Shown here one piece after another: positions 10,445-20,965 of a stretch of DNA of 64,000 nt. Each line of letters opens with the position of its first letter. Position 1 is the first letter of the stretch. The notes below the pieces were generated by a model that did no database searches, was not told the origin of the DNA, and worked only from the letters and a program-made list of their open reading frames with translations. Source of the stretch: Amaurobius ferox. Lineage: Eukaryota > Arthropoda > Arachnida > Araneae > Amaurobiidae. The stretch spans positions 166,647,989 through 166,711,988 of the forward strand of contig OX578135.1 in assembly GCA_951213105.1 (NCBI GenBank), read 5' to 3'. The position numbers and the translations under genes were made by a program.

Positions 10445-12332
10445 TAGAGAATATAAAAATAATTACTATGTAGAGAATATAAAAATAAAGAAATGTTTGT
10501 TTTTGGAATATTGAGATACATTTATATTTCTTCCAGGCAACGTCTCCTACTGAAACTTTCGGAACATTGTTCTGTCAGAAAACATTATTTCGCTTAGTGG
10601 TTAATCGTACGGTTATGACGCAGAAATGTTCAGGCTCTCTACCCGATCGAGATATATGATAGGAGGGCTTGAGTGAAATCGACTGCTGTGACATTTATGA
10701 GAGCTGAAGTAATTATTGCGCGGAGAAAAGTTATGGTAGTAGTTTTGGGATGATTTATTGACAGATTCTGCAATATTTGCGAATGTGTTTTTCTTTTCTG
10801 TAGAGTACAGATAAAGTAGTTTTTTCTGTAAATATGTGAAAGAAGTTTTGGTGAAAGTATTTTAAAGAACACCTGAATACGGTTCGATAATGTGCACAAT
10901 GATGCAAGTATATAAGTGCGTGTGTATGTATGTATAAGGGTATGTGTAGGGTATATGCAAATAAGATGTGAACTTGAAAACTAGTTAAAGCTTCATTGTG
11001 GATTTTTGTTAATTTATTGCGTTAAGTTCTTCAAATTGGCGCTATTTCTAACTAGTCTACTCCGCGGTCCGAAACTGAATCGAAGCATCATTTAGCTACA
11101 TGTTTATTATTCAGACATTTATTTTATGAAAGTAGTAAAACAAACTTCATATATTAAATACGAAATATTAAATAATTAATGTACAAGACAGCCTAGTAAC
11201 TTGTATAATTGTGCAAGTTATGCTAAACAAAAAAACATATATTTGACATGCAATTTCTTTTAAATTAATTTTTCTCCATAGATTTAACATTATCTGACCT
11301 TTGACCTAAGATAGCTCAGTGCATAGATCGAAAGATCGAAATTTAGAGTTCGAACTTTGCTATGATCTAAAACAGGATTAGTTCAAGCTGTATACTAAAT
11401 TTTTTTTGAATGGGTCAAGTTTTAGTATGTCAACGAAACTTTCGCACACAATCAGTTTAATTTAAGTCAGTGTTGAAAACGGTATACTTGGAAATCACTT
11501 GGCTTCAATAACTGGTATAAATATATCAAAAATAAATTAAGCAGCTATAAAAGTTTATTAACTCGTTCATTTAACCGAGGATAAGAATTGGTTCTCACGT
11601 GTATACACTTTTACATTCTGCATATTTCGTACGAAGAACGGGTAGAGAGATAGTAATTGGATAGAAATGTACTAATAATTTCAAGAAGCCTTTTCTTTTA
11701 CGTAGCTATCTATTCTTACATATCATTCATATCAAGGCCTAGAATATCCAACGCCATTATTCTTTAAAATACTAGGGGGCTCTGCTCCCTGTCTTCTAAG
11801 CTTTGCGAGCTATTTTAAGCCAAACTAAAGTTTAAATCGATAAACGATTTATTTCATCGTATTACCCTAGTATTTTTCTATGAAAGCAACAAATTTCATA
11901 TTTTTGTATGCTATCGTTTTTGTGGTACGGGACAAAGAAAATCGATGGACGTGCCGATATGAAAGAATATTTTTCACTTCAAAAGTGCATAAAAAAAGCA
12001 AAATATCACGTAAACTACATCAAAATAAAAAAAGGGCTCCGTCCTGCAAAAATTCAACTATGTAGGTACCCGCCTGCCAAAATTTGTGGTCTTGCTATTG
12101 TTAGTCTATCCAGGACGCGAACTCGCAGCTCATATATTTTGCTTTTGACTTTAAATATTTCTTTAATTACAGTATATATAGAAAAACGGTTTATTTTAGT
12201 ATATTTCCCAAAGCTTGCTCTATAAGTGTACCAAATTTTATATTTTTATAAGATATAGTTTTTGCAGAACGAATCAGACAACCTCGAGAAACTATAAATT
12301 CGTCAAACAGCTGCATCAGTAACTTTTTTTAA
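10445..12332. other. unassigned A+T-rich sequence
   Basis: A 24-bp unit (GTAGAGAATATAAAAATAA) occurs twice at about 10443-10490. The frames at 10639-10899 (minus) and 11880-12225 have no recognisable domain. No repeat family identified. Confidence 0.35.
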
Positions 12333-12337
12333 CAGAG
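12333..12337. other. target-site duplication, left (CAGAG)
   Basis: Same 5 bp as 21834-21838 immediately outside the right LTR. Confidence 0.95.
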
Positions 12338-13210
12338 TGTCGTGGGACAGTATTGGAATTTTCCTGTCGCCACTTCACTTCTAGAAAGTATTACCCCCCC
12401 CCCCCCCCCTCTCTCTCCGTGGAAACGGTTGACATTCCATGGCTATGAGTAAGAGACCAGCTGCAGTGGTGAGAAAATGGCAAAGGACGCTATCTTATTT
12501 TTAAATAAAATGGACACCTGCAAGAGGGCTAGAGCCCCCCAATTTTTAGCCAACCCTTGGGAAGGGGCCAAATCCAGTGATTCGATGGAGCCCGGCCGCG
12601 TCACTGAATTTATGGGTTTTCGAACCTATAGCGGCCAAGCGTCAGTTATGGAGCCCGGCCAGGGGGCCGTCCGAGATCCCGACGAAGAGAAGAAGAGTTG
12701 AGAGAGAACTCAGTTGGTAATTTTCAGAGTTTAGACTGGGTCGTCTAATAACCGACGGATGAGTGCCACCTCGATGCCGTCCTGCCGTACCTAAAAGGGG
12801 TAAGTCCTTTTGTCCTCTCCCACTGCAGACTGAGTATCAGAGAATATATATTATTTAATAAGGAAGTTAACTGCCTAACTTGAGGGCTATTATGATATTT
12901 AATTTAACTAGAGAGGGGGAAATGATCAGATCGATCATTATCCAATACCTACTTAGCGAATGTAAATATGTTCTATGTAATTAAGATGACATTTTGTGGT
13001 TTTTTTAAATTTTAAGTAACAAGTTTTGAATATAAGTATTTTAAAATAAAAGCTTTATTAACTTTTAATTAGTATTTATTGTGTGTTCTCGTGATGCATT
13101 TTCTAATTAATCAGAACCTGGAGATATGCTCGGTAATCGAGCAAGTGGCGTGCAGAAGTACGATTAACGGCCAATGTGTAATTGTAAGATTTCAGCGGAG
13201 CCACGCCACA
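12338..13210 (+). repeat. 5' LTR
   Basis: 873 bp, begins TG and ends CA. It matches 20966-21833 base for base by eye except for the length of the C tract at 12393-12408. It must carry the promoter and the poly(A) signal. AATAAA occurs near 13045, and an A+T-rich TATA-like stretch (GAATATATATTATTTAATAA) lies at about 12841-12860. A 74-codon frame (12477-12701) is present in both LTRs but shows no domain. Confidence 0.97.
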
Positions 13211-13215
13211 TATTA

Positions 13216-13230
13216 TGGCGCCGAGACCAG
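13216..13230 (+). promoter_or_regulatory. candidate primer-binding site
   Basis: TGGCGCCGAGACCAG begins 5 nt after the LTR. TGG matches the CCA end of a tRNA, as expected for minus-strand priming. I cannot say which tRNA without a tRNA set from this genome. Confidence 0.65.
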
Positions 13231-13419
13231 TCTTGTGCACAGTTATCAAAGTGCCTCGATTAATATTTGACTGGATAATGTAATTATTCAAAATTCAAAA
13301 TTCAGAGAAAATTTTTTTTTGTGAAATGAATATGCATCATGGGAAGATCTTTGTAATATTGTAAATAATAAGTGAGTTAATATTTAATAATTTGAAAGTA
13401 GATATAAAAATTGTACAAG

Positions 13420-14487
13420 ATGCCGGATACAAATAGTACAGAAGCGCCCGAGCAGGGAGGCGAAAATCAAAGTCGTTTACAGGGGTTAACCTTTTTACTT
13501 GGGGTATTCGAAGGAAATGCTGAAACAGACTGTAAAATATTTTTCGATCAATTTGATTCGATAGCCAAGCTAGGAAAATGGACCGAACCAGAAAAACTCG
13601 TAGTATTAAAGTCGCGTTTAAAGGGAAATGCACTAAAATTCCTAGCGAGTTCGCCGGAATTACGTAAAGAAAATTCGTACGAAGTACTAAAGGAAAGGCT
13701 ACTAGAATTTTTTTCACAGAGGACTAGCATAACGACCCGCCAAATACAATTTACGCTAACTAAACAATTTGAAGGGGAGAGCGTTAAGGCATTAGCACAC
13801 AGAATCAAATGTATCACGCTGACTTATCTAGAAAGCGCAGGTGATTTGAGTAGCGAGGAGTCAAAAAAAATTATTGACCAATTAAGACTAGGAAAATTTT
13901 TGGACGCACTAAACACGCAAATTAAGAGAGAGGTGCTAAAAGCAAACCCGTTATCCTTCGAAGCGGCGATTGTAATAGCAGAAAATATTGAAAACGCAAT
14001 AGCAATTTCTCCACCTGAAACAGAAGCTGTAAACAATATTTTCGCGCACCCTGGACCACCGGCTTTACAAACGGAAATCGAAAAACTACGAAAAGAACAG
14101 GAAAATGCTAACAGATATTTGTTAGAAACATTAGGCGAACAAATTAACGCACTTAGATTGGAACAAAACACACCTAAAGCTAGAACTTCTAATAATAATA
14201 TCCCTAATGATATGTTTTGTCTATTTTGCGGACGCACAAACCATCTGATGATAAATTGTAGACTATATAACCGGGAAAATGAAATGCGTAGATCCCAGAG
14301 TTCACGCCCACAGCAGTTTAACAACCAGAGCGAAAGGCAATATACGCAAAGAGAAAGGCAGGGGCCAGCTAACAATTTCCCCCGCGGAGAATACGCAAGG
14401 CGAAATCCGGGGTTTTCACGTACATTTAGAGGAAACAGATACAATGAGAGAGAAAATACATTCCCCAGAAGAGCTGCTTTAAACTAG
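13420..14487 (+). CDS. gag: Gag polyprotein of the Ty3/Gypsy element
   Basis: Predicted 355-residue Gag, the structural protein that packages the element RNA into virus-like particles. I take the ATG at 13420 as the start; the frame extends a little upstream but only through a TTG codon. Near the C-terminus (about residue 265) is one CCHC zinc knuckle, C-L-F-C-x4-H-x4-C, followed by a basic R/Q/N-rich tail, the usual nucleic-acid-binding part. The central part, with helical charged stretches, fits a capsid domain. The frame ends in TAG at 14485-14487, directly after the slippery sequence, so a fraction of ribosomes should shift into pol. No defects seen. Confidence 0.92.
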   Translation: MPDTNSTEAPEQGGENQSRLQGLTFLLGVFEGNAETDCKIFFDQFDSIAKLGKWTEPEKLVVLKSRLKGNALKFLASSPELRKENSYEVLKERLLEFFSQRTSITTRQIQFTLTKQFEGESVKALAHRIKCITLTYLESAGDLSSEESKKIIDQLRLGKFLDALNTQIKREVLKANPLSFEAAIVIAENIENAIAISPPETEAVNNIFAHPGPPALQTEIEKLRKEQENANRYLLETLGEQINALRLEQNTPKARTSNNNIPNDMFCLFCGRTNHLMINCRLYNRENEMRRSQSSRPQQFNNQSERQYTQRERQGPANNFPRGEYARRNPGFSRTFRGNRYNERENTFPRRAALN

Positions 14488-14529
14488 AGAGGGGCGGCAA
14501 TTATCATAAGCTCCCAAAAAACCCGCCCC
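14478..14529 (+). promoter_or_regulatory. -1 programmed ribosomal frameshift signal
   Basis: The heptamer TTTAAAC (14478-14484) is in the required register T TTA AAC of gag and directly precedes the gag stop. Six nucleotides later a 7-bp perfect stem forms between GGGGCGG (14491-14497) and CCGCCCC (14523-14529) with a 25-nt loop. The loop bases CTCCC (14511-14515) could pair with GGGAG at 14567-14571 to make a pseudoknot. The -1 frame is open from here through pol. Heptamer, spacer and stem match known -1 frameshift sites; function is inferred. Confidence 0.88.
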
Positions 14530-17500
14530 AGTTAAGTTACGATGGATTTGGTTATGTTGATAACCAGGGAGAAATAAAGAATGTACAAATTCATAAGGAT
14601 AGGAAGGTGTGTAAATACGAAGTGATTTCTGCTTTAGACGAAAAATTAGGAGAAAAATCTATAAAATTACCTACAATACAAGTTATGTTTAATAAAAGGC
14701 CCGTTGCAATGATGGTAGACAGTGGAGCGACGATTAGTATAATCGGAAAAGAAGAATTCCAAAAAATAAGGGAAATATGTCACGTCAAATATTTATCTAG
14801 ATCAGTCACAATTAAAACGTTGGCAGGAGAAAGACTAAATTATATAAACGTTATACAAACGTCATTTAAAATTGAAAATAAAATCTTTAAACACATATTC
14901 TACGTTACTACCGCCAAATTTCCGCATAATTATGCTGGGATAATCGGTTTTGATTTTTTGAAACTTCATAACGCCATCATCGATACTAAACAAAACATAA
15001 TAAAAATAGATAATATAATAATCCCTTTAGGAGAGCAAGAAAGCGTGCTAAATATAAATTCAGATACAGCAATTAGAACGCGCAAGAAAATTAAAATAGA
15101 CCCGCAAGAATCTAAACTAGTTGAAATTAATTGCACTTACACAGAAAATAAATTAGAAAATTATAATTTTGAACCAAAAATTTTAAAACAGCCTTTAAAC
15201 ATCAACCCAACGATTTTTCACTTAGAAACAGAAGAGACTAACCCAAATAAATTCATATCAATTAAGAATGAAGGATCACATAAAATTACACTTAATAAAA
15301 ACACTTTGATAGGGAAATTAAAACACAATATTAAACAGGCTAATGAGGAAATTCACCTTACAGATACTAATAGGAATAAAATAGAATTGGAAGAGAGAAT
15401 AAATAAAATAAGAGAAATTAGACGGAACGAATTACTGGAAACAGACTTTAACTTAGACCACATGCCAGTCGATCAGAGGAAAGATTTATTGAAATTATTA
15501 ATGGATTACGGAGACGTATTTTCCAAAAATTTAAACACTTTAGGATGTACTGAAGTAGTAAAACCTAAATTTATTTTATCGCACCAGAATCCGATAGAAA
15601 TTAGAGCTTATGACGTGCCCTACGCTTTGAGAAAAGAATTAAAAAGACAAATTGATGAAATGTTGCAAGCAAACATAATTAGGCATAGCGACTCTAATTA
15701 TAGCGCAGGAATGGTTTTAGTGAAAAAACAAAATACAGATAAATTCAGAATTTGCTTGGATATACGACTCTTAAACAGTATCTCACAGAACTTTAATTAT
15801 CCAGTACCAAAAATTCAAAATATTATGACAAAACTAGCAGGTTTCGAATTTTACGCAAAATTAGATTTCCAGAGCGCATTTTCACAAATTTTATTACCAG
15901 AGGAAGAAAGACATAAGATGGCATTCACAAGCCCATATGGAAGATTCGAATACAATAGATTAATATTTGGACATAAAACTAGCGGCGCGTGGTTTCAAAA
16001 AGCTATAGATATCGTTCTTAGAGATTTACACGAACATGACATTTACGCATATTTTGATGATGTGGTTTTAGCGGCACACACATATGAAGGATTAAAAGAG
16101 AAATTAGAGCTTGTTTTTCAAAGGCTAAGAGATTTTAATTTAACATTGACACCGACCAAATGTGAATTCTCTAGAGAGAAAATGGAATATTTAGGGTTTA
16201 CAGTGACTAAACAGGGATTAAGTCCAACTGATAATAATACAAAAAAAATTGTTTCTTTTCCCAGACCAAACACTGTTCGAAAACTTAAAAAATTTTTAGG
16301 CCTATGTAATTTTTATCGAACATTAATCCCAGACTATGCGCAACTCACCGCTCCACTAGTTGAGCTAACGGCTAAGCGAAATAAATTTTCATGGTCTCCG
16401 CAATGCAATGACGCATTTCAAGAACTACAAAATAAATTTTTCCAACATCCTTTAGTGCTACAACCGGATTTAGACAAACCATTCTACCTTAATACAGACG
16501 GAAGCTCGACCTCTATTTCTTCAGTTCTATTACAAAAGAATAATGAACGCTTACAACCTGTACTTTACTATAGTAAAAAACTTAAACCACACGAGCAAAG
16601 ATATCCCGCAGTAAAAACAGAGCTCATGGCTATATTCTATGGAGTCAAAAATTTCCACAATTACCTTTACGGAAAAAAATTCTATATTATTTCCGACCAC
16701 AGACCCCTTAAATATCACTTAAAAATTTCTAACCCGGCTAATTTAGAAGCCCGCTGGCTATTAAAACTATCTGAATATGATTATGACTTTATACACATAG
16801 ACGGAAACTCCAACATCTTAGCAGACTACCTCTCCAGAGAAAATTTCGAGAACAACCTCAGTAACATAGAAATTGTAGAAAAAAAAAATAATATGGAAAC
16901 TGTAAATAGCTTAGAAAATAAATCCCAACTTCCAAATATAAAAGAAATACACACAGAGCAAATTAAAGACGAAATTTTAAATAAACTTAGGAATAATATT
17001 AGAGAACAACAGCATAGCAAAACTAGGGATTTCGAACAATATTTTATTGACCCAGAAACGGATTTATTGATGTATGTCTCGCAAGATAAAAATAGCATCC
17101 GCGATAGCGCAATAGAACGGGTAGTGGTTCCGAAGACATTACAAAGTAGAATTTTACTACATTTGCATAGCCCTCATCAGGGAGTAGGAAAACTGTACGA
17201 TTTGGTTAGCAAACGCTATTTTTGGGTTGGAATTTATGGAGACACAAAGAATTATGTAAATTCTTGTGAGGACTGTAGGGGACTCAAAGGAGTTCACCCC
17301 CCCTTCCCATTAGGTAGGAATGTAATTCCGCACTATCCCGGAAATTTACTGTCACTTGACATTTTGGGACCTCTAAGAAGAAGTAAATATGGGAACCGGT
17401 ACATTTTGACTGTGGTATGTCATTTTAGCAGGCACGCGGAACTTTATCCGATAGATAACATTACGGCAGACACCATTGCAACAAAATTAATTACGTATGT

Positions 17501-18605
17501 AACTACTTACGGCAAAAGTGAATTTGTGTTGACGGACCGCGGGAGCCAATTTACTAGCCAATTATTCAAAGCTATACTTGATAAACTAGATATACATGCA
17601 AAATTAACTTCAGCAGCGAATCCGAGAACAAACGGAATCTCAGAAAGAATTAATTCAGCCATAAAACGTGCAATCGAGTGTTACAAACAAGACGATTGGG
17701 AAACAGCCGTAGGAATTCATAAAGCATGTTATAATGCAGTAGACCACCCAGCCACAGGTATGTCACCGAACTTCTTGTTCTTTTCACGGGACTTACCATT
17801 ATTTATGGACATCGTACCAAATAACGCGGAAGAGACTCAAAATTATATACGAAATCAACCTCAAAAGCTGGAAACTATGGCCGTAGCATACAAACAAGCC
17901 TACGAAAATTTAATCCGCACACAAGAGATACAGGAGGAAAAATATTTACAAAAAGCAAAATTTAGAAAACTAGAATTAGGCCAAAAAGTTTTTGTCAAAA
18001 ACATTCCAAACTTCGGAAAAAAACGTTTTAGAGGCCCGTATAGAATAATAGAAAAACTAACAACCCACTTATTTTTATTAAAACTAATTAAAGATCCTAG
18101 GGCAAAACCAATCAAAATAAATATAAATCGCATATATGAAATGCCTGATAGGAGACCGCATTTATTGCATGAAACACAGTTCGTCGCGGAAAGCCAACCG
18201 TTTACGGGAAAAGACTCTCAGAGCGTCTTACAAAACATTGCGCCGAACATAAGCGTTGCCACCGGAGAAGCTGATGATCGCTCCTTCGAGGGCATTCTCC
18301 CATTTCAACTCGAATTGGAAGAAAGCCTCTCTCCGAGGAGGGAAACGGAAGTCCGCTCCCCCCTCCCGCCAGAACAGATTCAAGAGAGACAGCAAAGCGT
18401 CGCAGACAGATCGGTAGAAGGGCCTGGTCAACCGACTATTACTATCACAGAGAATACAACGAACACTGACAAAGTTAGCTCAAATAATATAAATAATCCC
18501 CAAGAGGAGGAGAACGTAGAAAATATACATAAACAGAAATCAACCGTTTACGGGAGAGTATTTCGCAACTCGCATTATAATCTGAGGCCACGGAAAATAA
18601 AATAA
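14484..18605 (+). CDS. pol: Pol polyprotein (protease, RT, RNase H, integrase)
   Basis: About 1,373 codons, read by -1 frameshift from gag; a GTG at 14607 is not needed as a start. Counting from 14607: aspartic protease DSGA near residue 38; reverse transcriptase with K-L-D-F-Q-S-A-F and the catalytic box YFDD near 482; RNase H beginning T-D-G-S near 629 (many Ty3/Gypsy elements have T-D-A-S); integrase with an HHCC zinc site ending C-E-D-C near 890; catalytic D918, D977 and E1013 (35 residues between the last two); a GPY/F-type motif R-F-R-G-P-Y near 1141; then about 170 residues rich in E, S, P and Q ending L-R-P-R-K. All key residues are present and no break is seen. It should copy the element RNA and insert the DNA. 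Confidence 0.95.
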   Translation, partial: LERGGNYHKLPKNPPQLSYDGFGYVDNQGEIKNVQIHKDRKVCKYEVISALDEKLGEKSIKLPTIQVMFNKRPVAMMVDSGATISIIGKEEFQKIREICHVKYLSRSVTIKTLAGERLNYINVIQTSFKIENKIFKHIFYVTTAKFPHNYAGIIGFDFLKLHNAIIDTKQNIIKIDNIIIPLGEQESVLNINSDTAIRTRKKIKIDPQESKLVEINCTYTENKLENYNFEPKILKQPLNINPTIFHLETEETNPNKFISIKNEGSHKITLNKNTLIGKLKHNIKQANEEIHLTDTNRNKIELEERINKIREIRRNELLETDFNLDHMPVDQRKDLLKLLMDYGDVFSKNLNTLGCTEVVKPKFILSHQNPIEIRAYDVPYALRKELKRQIDEMLQANIIRHSDSNYSAGMVLVKKQNTDKFRICLDIRLLNSISQNFNYPVPKIQNIMTKLAGFEFYAKLDFQSAFSQILLPEEERHKMAFTSPYGRFEYNRLIFGHKTSGAWFQKAIDIVLRDLHEHDIYAYFDDVVLAAHTYEGLKEKLELVFQRLRDFNLTLTPTKCEFSREKMEYLGFTVTKQGLSPTDNNTKKIVSFPRPNTVRKLKKFLGLCNFYRTLIPDYAQLTAPLVELTAKRNKFSWSPQCNDAFQELQNKFFQHPLVLQPDLDKPFYLNTDGSSTSISSVLLQKNNERLQPVLYYSKKLKPHEQRYPAVKTELMAIFYGVKNFHNYLYGKKFYIISDHRPLKYHLKISNPANLEARWLLKLSEYDYDFIHIDGNSNILADYLSRENFENNLSNIEIVEKKNNMETVNSLENKSQLPNIKEIHTEQIKDEILNKLRNNIREQQHSKTRDFEQYFIDPETDLLMYVSQDKNSIRDSAIERVVVPKTLQSRILLHLHSPHQGVGKLYDLVSKRYFWVGIYGDTKNYVNSCEDCRGLKGVHPPFPLGRNVIPHYPGNLLSLDILGPLRRSKYGNRYILTVVCHFSRHAELYPIDNITADTIATKLITYVTTYGKSEFVLTDRGSQFTSQLFKAILDKLDIHAKLTSAANPRTNGISERINSAIKRAIECYKQDDWETAVGIHKACYNAVDHPATGMSPNFLFFSRDLPLFMDIVPNNAEETQNYIRNQPQKLETMAVAYKQAYENLIRTQEIQEEKYLQKAKFRKLELGQKVFVKNIPNFGKKRFRGPYRIIEKLTTHLFLLKLIKDPRAKPIKININRIYEMPDRRPHLLHETQFVAESQPFTGKDSQSVLQNIAPNISVATGEADDRSFEGILPFQLELEESLSPRRETEVRSPLPPEQIQERQQSVADRSVEGPGQPTITITENTTNTDKVSSNNINNPQEEENVENIHKQKSTVYGRVFRNSHYNLRPRKIK

Positions 18606-19429
18606 CATGAATAGGTCAGTGGAAAATAATTTAAAGTTACACGTAGGTCACGTAAATAGAAGTTAAAATAATACCGATTAAAATTAATCCAGAGAAAAGG
18701 TTATCTCAGTAAAGACTTAGAGGAGTAAAACGAAATGTAACAAGAATTCTTTATGATTAACGTGCCATTATAAATAATATTTAAATTAATAACCGTAAAA
18801 GTGAGGCAATTAAATTAAACTTTCACGTAATTTAAAAACTTAGGGAGTTAAGGTAAGATAAACTGAGATGCAGGCGTCTAAAGTTTAAATGACCGGACAG
18901 ACAGAGCGATCGGCTGTCAGTCGAACAACCTAAGCAAATCTAATTACTAAAATAAGTAATTTAAACTTTAAGTAAGCAAATCTAAGCACCCAAGCGAAAC
19001 AAGTACATTAAACTGTAATCCTAAATAAAAAAATAAGAGTAATTTCACTCACGGAACTTCCAGAAAAATTAATATGTGTAAGCCAATCCGTTGTGCAGCA
19101 CACAAAGAGAATGCACACTGCCGCGTTGACTTTGAATTTTTTTCGACTCTACTCGCTCTAGTCACATGACAAGCGGAAGCAAATCACGTACGCGGTTTCA
19201 ATTAGAGAGAATTACCGTAGGACAGAATCAAAGACAGCGTCTGTTATTGGCCCACGTAAACAGAAAGAAAAGAAAAAAAAACTTTTGTCAGGTCGTACGA
19301 AAAGTGACCGCTGCTAGCGTAGGATGTATACGGCGGTACAAGCCTTTACCGGGGATGGCAATTTTAAACCGGACAGCCGGGTGTTACGTAAGGAGGGGAA
19401 TCAAAAACGTTTAGAAATTATTAGAGGAT

Positions 19430-19745
19430 TATTAGTAGAAATGAATAAAGAAATGGGTAGAGAATTAAGTTGAAATTTGTAGAAATAATTAGAAATGAAT
19501 AAAAGAAATGGGTAGAGAATTAAGTTGAAATTTGTAGAAATAATTAGAAATGAATAAAGAAATGGGTTAGAGAATTAAGTAGAAATTAGTAGAAAAATTA
19601 TTAGGAATGAATAGAGAAATTATTAGAGGATTAATTAGAAATGATTAGAGAAATTAATTAGAAATGAATAGAGAAATGGTTAGAGAATTAAGTAGAAATT
19701 AGTAGAAAAATTATTAGGAATGAATAGAGAAATGGTTAGAGGATA
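19430..19745 (+). repeat. degenerate tandem repeat, ~30-60 bp units
   Basis: Units built from AATGAATAAAGAAATGGGTA and GAGAATTAAGT(T/A)GAAAT repeat about six times with expansions and deletions. Strongly purine-rich on the plus strand. Lies inside the retrotransposon 3' region. Confidence 0.8.
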
Positions 19746-20323
19746 GATTGTGGTGATTGATTAAGGTCTAGAATGAAATAAGACATTTAAGAGAGCTCTT
19801 GTAAATAAGAATAAATAATTCTTAAGAAAACAAACATTCCTTGTTCAATAAGAATTTCTATAAAGAATATGTATATAAATGATTAATGTAAAATAAAGGT
19901 GATTAAGATAAAATAAATGTATTTAATGTAAAATAAGTAGGTTAAGAATGTAGAAAACATTAAAAGTTAAATGTTCTCTGGTACAATGCAGTGGACAGAG
20001 TTCAAGGACTCCAAAGCTCCTAAGTCTAGTTGTATATTAAAGTACGAATAGAATGTCTAATCTGAAATTACATCAGCTTTTTTTATATTGATAAAGTACA
20101 TTGTGGAAAAAAAAACTATGTGCATTTACATACCCTAACTATGATTACTGCAGAAGTTTGCAGACACGGATCCGGTCTTCAAAAAACGAAAGTTGCCATT
20201 ATAAAGACGTTTGCAGCAACAAAGGCGTAGTTTTACAGCTCACATAAGCCTTTACCAGCACATGTATGCAGCATCATTAACCGAAAACGAAATCATGCCT
20301 TCCTTGGACCTAAGGGTACCAAA

Positions 20324-20462
20324 CAATGCAACTTCATTTTCATCGTTTAGTGCAACGTTGTAATGCAACTGCATTTTTATCGTTTAATGCAACGTCTTAG
20401 TGCAACTCCATGTTCGCAGTGTTAAGTGCAACGTCATTTACACAGTTTTAGTGCAACTTCTT
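20324..20462 (+). repeat. cluster of seven TGCAAC motifs
   Basis: A(A/G)TGCAAC occurs seven times in about 135 bp, spaced about 11-32 bp apart, often preceded by GTTTA. The spacing is irregular, so this is either a decayed short tandem repeat or a protein-binding array. No function is shown by the sequence. Confidence 0.6.
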
Positions 20463-20689
20463 TTTATAAAGTGATGTCACAGCTGATCCTGCTCAGAGAA
20501 TATTCCTTCCATATGGAATATCACTAATTTTGTCACAGCCTACAGAACAATATCAATCCTTTAGTGTATAATGTGAACGAACAATTGTTCCCAATTCATG
20601 TGTTCTCATGACAAACTTTCATATTTTGTGAACACAAGTAACAGACTGGAAAGTACAATCAGTATGCTACATTAGACAGTGACAATATT

Positions 20690-20757
20690 TACGCCAACGG
20701 ACAGTGACAATATTTATACCATACGGACAGGGACAATCTCGCACCTTAATTAGTTCT
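20690..20757 (+). repeat. three copies of a ~27-bp unit
   Basis: GACAGTGACAATATTTA, CGGACAGTGACAATATTTA and CGGACAGGGACAATC follow one another at 26-28 bp intervals. Confidence 0.65.
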
Positions 20758-20923
20758 GGGACATACATGGAGAGACAGAATATTTCCATACCTATAGGGC
20801 GTGTCATTATGTATATAATTTAATGTATAATTTTATTGTTAAATGTTATTGTTATCTCTGTTTATATATGTATACTGTGCATAATTTGTAACCCTTTATT
20901 CTTTTGGTAGTTTAAGCTTTTGA

Positions 20924-20944
20924 AAAAGAAACTTGGTTTCTTTT
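20924..20944 (+). other. perfect 9-bp stem-loop upstream of the polypurine tract
   Basis: AAAAGAAAC, loop TTG, GTTTCTTTT. The 3' arm ends about 10 bases before the polypurine stretch. Role unknown. Confidence 0.6.
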
Positions 20945-20953
20945 CCCTTGTTT

Positions 20954-20962
20954 GGGGGAAGC
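20954..20962 (+). promoter_or_regulatory. candidate polypurine tract
   Basis: GGGGGAAG directly upstream of the 3' LTR, separated from its TG by about 4 bases. Expected primer for plus-strand synthesis. It is short, but is the only purine run in the right place. Confidence 0.6.
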
Positions 20963-20965
20963 CAG

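Larger units (their letters stand above)
18606..20965 (+). other. long non-coding 3' region of the Gypsy element
   Basis: 2.36 kb between the pol stop and the 3' LTR. The longest frame (19166-19414, 82 codons) has no signal peptide or membrane segment and no domain, so no envelope gene is present. It holds a tandem repeat block, a run of TGCAAC motifs, and a hairpin just before the polypurine tract, listed separately. Confidence 0.8.

Noticed and set aside
12477..12701. 74-codon frame present in both LTRs as a possible gene
   Set aside because: Identical only because the LTRs are identical. No domain, and it spans the LTR promoter and leader region.
13824..14444. 206-codon open frame antisense to gag
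   Set aside because: It is a shadow of the gag codons on the other strand, with no domain or start context.
14607..14609. Independent start of pol at 14607
   Set aside because: The codon is GTG and the frame is open upstream to the gag frameshift site, so fusion to Gag is more likely.
19166..19414. Candidate envelope or accessory gene of the Gypsy element
   Set aside because: 82 codons, basic, without signal peptide, membrane span or any known motif. Lies in repeat-prone sequence.
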